The position numbers were made by a program, and so were the translations under genes. A stretch of DNA of 64,000 nt from Dryocola sp031988645 (GTDB lineage: Bacteria > Pseudomonadota > Gammaproteobacteria > Enterobacterales > Enterobacteriaceae). Below the pieces are notes generated by a model. That model did no database searches. It saw only the letters and a program-made list of their open reading frames with translations, and was not told where the DNA came from. Each line of letters starts with the position of its first letter. Position 1 is the stretch's first letter. Of the stretch, positions 61,110 through 64,000 are shown piece by piece. The DNA is taken from assembly GCF_051307045.1 (NCBI RefSeq), contig NZ_CP150452.1, positions 372,001 through 436,000 of the forward strand, read 5' to 3'.

Positions 61110-61704
61110 ATGACATCTTTATATCTCGCCTCTGGTTCACCGCGTCGCCAGGAACTTCTGACCCAGCTGGGCGTGGCCTTTGAACGCATCGTAACGGACG
61201 TGGAAGAGCAGCGTCTGAGCCATGAAAGCGCGGAGCAGTACGTCCGCCGTCTGGCGCGGGACAAGGCGCTGGCGGGCGTGGCGCTGGCCCGAGCGGGATT
61301 TACCGGTGTTAGGCGCAGACACCATTGTTATCTACAATGGTGAGGTGCTGGAAAAGCCGCGCGATCGGGAACATGCGGCACAGATGCTAAGATTGCTCTC
61401 CGGACATCAGCACCAGGTGATGACGGCGGTTGCGCTGGCGGACAGCCGGTCGGTGCTCGACTGTCTGGTGATGACCGAAGTGACATTCCGCAGCTTATCA
61501 GAACAGGATATCGCCGGTTACGTTGCCAGCGGTGAACCCATGGACAAAGCAGGGGCATACGGTATTCAGGGACTGGGCGGCTGTTTCGTCAGGAAGATTA
61601 ACGGCAGCTACCATGCCGTGGTCGGGCTGCCGCTGGTAGAAACGTATGAACTACTGAGTAATTTTCACGCATTGCGTGATGGACGAGGAAAAGATGACGG
61701 CTGA
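61110..61704 (+). CDS. yhdE: YhdE (Maf-like) dTTP/UTP pyrophosphatase (frame broken by one extra base near 61288)
   Basis: Nucleotide pyrophosphatase of the Maf family that hydrolyses dTTP, UTP and modified pyrimidine nucleotides. It starts MTSLYLASGSPRRQELL; the SGSPRR loop binds phosphate and LGADTIV carries the catalytic Asp. The frame breaks at GGCCC (61286-61290); deleting one C gives ALAERDLPVLGADT and 197 residues, the E. coli length. Its 3' end overlaps rng by 11 bases. Confidence 0.92.
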
Positions 61705-63163
61705 ACTACTGGTCAATATTACCCCTTCAGAAACGCGGGTAGCCTATATTGACGGCGGAATACTGCAGGAAATCCATATTGAGCGCGAAGCGCGCCGTGG
61801 GATCGTAGGGAATATCTACAAAGGTCGTGTCAGCCGGGTGCTACCAGGAATGCAGGCGGCATTTGTAGATATTGGCCTTGATAAGGCAGCGTTTCTTCAC
61901 GCCTCCGACATCATGCCGCACACCGAATGCGTTGCGGGTGAGGAGCGTAAAAACTTTACCGTGCGCGACATCTCCGAGCTGGTCCGCCAGGGGCAGGATC
62001 TGATGGTGCAGGTGGTTAAAGACCCGCTTGGCACCAAGGGCGCGCGCCTTACCACGGACATCACTCTTCCTTCCCGTTACCTGGTGTTTATGCCGGGCGC
62101 CTCGCACGTCGGCGTTTCTCAACGCATCGAAAGCGAAGAAGAGCGCGATCGTCTCAAGCGCGTGGTCAGCGCCTACTGCGACGAGCAGGGCGGATTTATC
62201 ATTCGTACCGCGGCTGAAGGCGTATGCGAAGAAGATCTCTCTTCCGATGCCGCTTATTTAAAACGCGTCTGGACCAAAGTCAGCGAGCGTAAAAAACGCA
62301 ACAAAACGCGTTGCCAGCTTTACGGCGAGCTTGCGCTGGCCCAGCGCGTGCTGCGTGATTTCGCCGACGCAGCGCTGGACAGAATTCGTGTCGACTCGCG
62401 TCTGACCTACGACATGCTGCTGGAATTTACCGCGGAATATATGCCGGAAATGACCAGCAAAATCGAACACTACAGCGGCCGCCAGCCGATATTCGACCTC
62501 TTTGACGTCGAAAATGAAATCCAGCGGGCGCTTGAGCGAAAGGTTGAGCTGAAATCCGGCGGCTATCTGGTTATCGATCAAACCGAAGCGATGACCACCG
62601 TGGATATCAACACCGGGGCCTTTGTCGGCCACCGCAACCTTGACGATACTATTTTTAATACCAACATCGAGGCCACCCAAGCCATCGCCCGTCAGCTGCG
62701 GCTGCGTAATCTTGGCGGCATTATCATTATCGATTTTATCGACATGAATAATGAAGACCACCGCCGTCGCGTGCTGCACTCCCTGGAACAGGCGCTGAGC
62801 AAAGATCGCGTGAAAACCAGCGTGAACGGCTTCTCGCAGCTGGGGCTGGTTGAAATGACGCGCAAGCGCACCCGCGAAAGCGTGGAGCACGTGCTCTGCG
62901 CCGGCTGCCCGACCTGCCACGGCCGCGGCACGGTAAAAACCGTGGAGACAGTCTGCTATGAGATCATGCGCGAAATCGTGCGCGTTCATCATGCCTACGA
63001 TTCCGATCGTTTCCTGGTTTACGCCTCCCCGGCGGTTGGCGAAGCGCTGAAAAGCGAAGAATCTCACGCGCTGGCAGAGGTGGAAATCTTTGTCGGCAAG
63101 CAGGTAAAGGTACAAATTGAGCCGCTTTATAATCAGGAGCAGTTCGACGTCGTGATGATGTAA
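61694..63163 (+). CDS. rng: Ribonuclease G
   Basis: Endoribonuclease of the RNase E/G family that matures the 16S 5' end and helps mRNA decay; it was first named for axial filaments (cafA). At 489 residues it has an S1 domain (about 37-130, GNIYKGRVSRVLPGMQAAFVDIG in part), the catalytic MTTVDINTG and DFIDM motifs, and the zinc-link CPTC. The ATG at 61694 (MTAELLVNI) matches E. coli. The unstructured RNase E scaffold is absent. Confidence 0.97.
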   Translation: MTAELLVNITPSETRVAYIDGGILQEIHIEREARRGIVGNIYKGRVSRVLPGMQAAFVDIGLDKAAFLHASDIMPHTECVAGEERKNFTVRDISELVRQGQDLMVQVVKDPLGTKGARLTTDITLPSRYLVFMPGASHVGVSQRIESEEERDRLKRVVSAYCDEQGGFIIRTAAEGVCEEDLSSDAAYLKRVWTKVSERKKRNKTRCQLYGELALAQRVLRDFADAALDRIRVDSRLTYDMLLEFTAEYMPEMTSKIEHYSGRQPIFDLFDVENEIQRALERKVELKSGGYLVIDQTEAMTTVDINTGAFVGHRNLDDTIFNTNIEATQAIARQLRLRNLGGIIIIDFIDMNNEDHRRRVLHSLEQALSKDRVKTSVNGFSQLGLVEMTRKRTRESVEHVLCAGCPTCHGRGTVKTVETVCYEIMREIVRVHHAYDSDRFLVYASPAVGEALKSEESHALAEVEIFVGKQVKVQIEPLYNQEQFDVVMM

Positions 63164-63221
63164 CCATCTACGGGCCGTACTTTTTGAGGTACCGAGCCGC
63201 AAGGCTGACAAGGAGAGATAT

Positions 63222-64000
63222 GTGAGGCGACTGCCCGGCATTCTGCTGCTCACTGGCGCAACGCTGATTGTTATCGTCGCACTGCTGGTGAGTGGTCTGC
63301 GTCTCGTTTTGCCGCACCTGGACGCCTGGCGTCCGGCGCTGCTGGAAAAGATCGAGGCCATGACGGGTACGCCGGTGGACGCCAGCCAGATTCAGGCCGG
63401 CTGGCAGAACTTCGGCCCCACGCTCGATGTCCGTGACATCAGGGCCGGGCTGAAGGACGGCGGTGAACTGAGCGTTAAGCGCGTCACCCTGGCGCTCGAC
63501 GTCTGGCAAAGCCTGCTCCATGCGCGCTGGCAGTTTCGCGATCTCACCTTCTATCAGCTGCATATGCGCACCAATACGCCGCTTAGCCAGAACGGCAGCG
63601 ACGATAAAATCGAATCCGGTAAAATCAACGATCTCTTCCTGCGTCAGTTCGATCACTTCGATCTGCGCGACAGCTCCCTGAGCTTTCTTACGCTCTCCGG
63701 CCAGCGCGCCGAGCTCGCCATCCCGCAGCTGACCTGGCTTAACTCGGCGAACCGTCACCGCGCCGAGGGGCAGGTGAGCCTTTCGAGCTTCAATGGTCAG
63801 CACGGCCTGGCAAACGTGCGCATGGATCTGCGCGACGAAAACGGCATTCTCAACAACGGTAAGGTATGGCTGCAGGCCGACCGGGTGGACGTTAAGCCGT
63901 GGCTGGGCCGCTGGATGCAGGAAAACGTCGATCTGCAGGACGCGGATTTTAGCCTTGAAGCCTGGATGGACATTAAAGGCGGCGATATCGCGGGCGGCAA
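63222..64000 (+). CDS. yhdP: YhdP, AsmA-like envelope lipid-transport protein (3' end cut off), GTG start
   Basis: Large inner-membrane-anchored periplasmic protein of the TamB/YdbH/YhdP group that moves phospholipids to the outer membrane. About 259 N-terminal codons are visible of roughly 1270 expected. GTG at 63222 follows AGGAGAGAT and gives RRLPGILLLTG, a membrane helix at residues 4-28, then LPHLDAWRPALLEKIE and LALDVWQSLLHARWQFRDLTF-like sequence. It continues past the right edge. Confidence 0.93.
   Translation, partial: MRRLPGILLLTGATLIVIVALLVSGLRLVLPHLDAWRPALLEKIEAMTGTPVDASQIQAGWQNFGPTLDVRDIRAGLKDGGELSVKRVTLALDVWQSLLHARWQFRDLTFYQLHMRTNTPLSQNGSDDKIESGKINDLFLRQFDHFDLRDSSLSFLTLSGQRAELAIPQLTWLNSANRHRAEGQVSLSSFNGQHGLANVRMDLRDENGILNNGKVWLQADRVDVKPWLGRWMQENVDLQDADFSLEAWMDIKGGDIAGG

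Noticed and set aside
62258..63361. Minus-strand open frame of 367 codons opposite rng and yhdP
   Set aside because: Both plus-strand genes are clear family members; the antisense frame is coincidental.

Overview
The window is chromosomal DNA from a member of the Enterobacteriaceae. The 16S rRNA, the str-S10-spc-alpha ribosomal order, and proteins such as KefB, SlyD, FkpA, TusBCD, TrkA, PanF, MreBCD and RNase G all match the Escherichia coli/Klebsiella/Enterobacter/Cedecea group almost residue for residue. Gene order follows the E. coli kefB-to-yhdP region, but small differences rule out E. coli K-12: a type II dehydroquinase (aroQ) next to accBC, msrPQ beside csrD, an intact yhdW, no acrEF/envR block between yhdV and fis, and a short S7. 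I cannot fix the genus without a 16S comparison.

Layout. 1-3.9 kb: end of kefB, yheV, slyD, slyX (reverse) and fkpA with a sigma-E-type promoter. 3.9-5.7 kb: yheO and the sulfur-relay genes tusDCB. 5.7-10.3 kb: str operon (rpsL, rpsG, fusA, tufA). 10.4-11.7 kb: bfd-bfr iron storage with a Fur box, and an orphan prepilin peptidase hopD. 11.8-25.7 kb: S10, spc and alpha operons with their leaders and repressor sites. 25.8-31.7 kb: yhdN, zntR, arfA, mscL and the reverse-strand def-fmt-rsmB-trkA group. 31.8-36.2 kb: dprA-smg-yrdD-tsaC-aroE-yrdB and yrdA. 36.3-42.2 kb: an rRNA operon of the rrnD type (16S, tRNA-Ile, tRNA-Ala, 23S, 5S, tRNA-Thr, second 5S). 42.2-46.4 kb: amino-acid ABC transporter yhdWXYZ behind a good sigma-54 promoter. 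46.9-54.1 kb: yhdV, fis, dusB, prmA, panF, yhdT, accC, accB, aroQ, all reverse. 54.3-64 kb: msrQ/msrP, csrD, mreBCD, maf (yhdE), rng and the start of yhdP.

Functionally this is core genome: translation machinery, protein export (SecY), start-methionine formylation and removal, tRNA modification, fatty-acid and shikimate enzymes, cell-shape proteins and ion homeostasis. No phage, insertion sequence, CRISPR array, toxin-antitoxin pair or defence island is visible, and I do not see a new biological system.

The strongest unexplained signal concerns the sequence itself. Twelve genes (fkpA, fusA, tufA, hopD, rplB, rpmC, rplR, trkA, dprA, panF, mreC, maf) each carry one extra base, and in all twelve it lies inside a GGCC tetranucleotide that has grown to GGGCC or GGCCC. 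Removing that base restores a normal-length family member each time. Several of these genes are essential, so the insertions are almost certainly read or assembly errors with a sequence-specific cause. Other undetected GGCC insertions may lie in non-coding DNA. Family lengths and E. coli comparisons are from memory; no database search was run.
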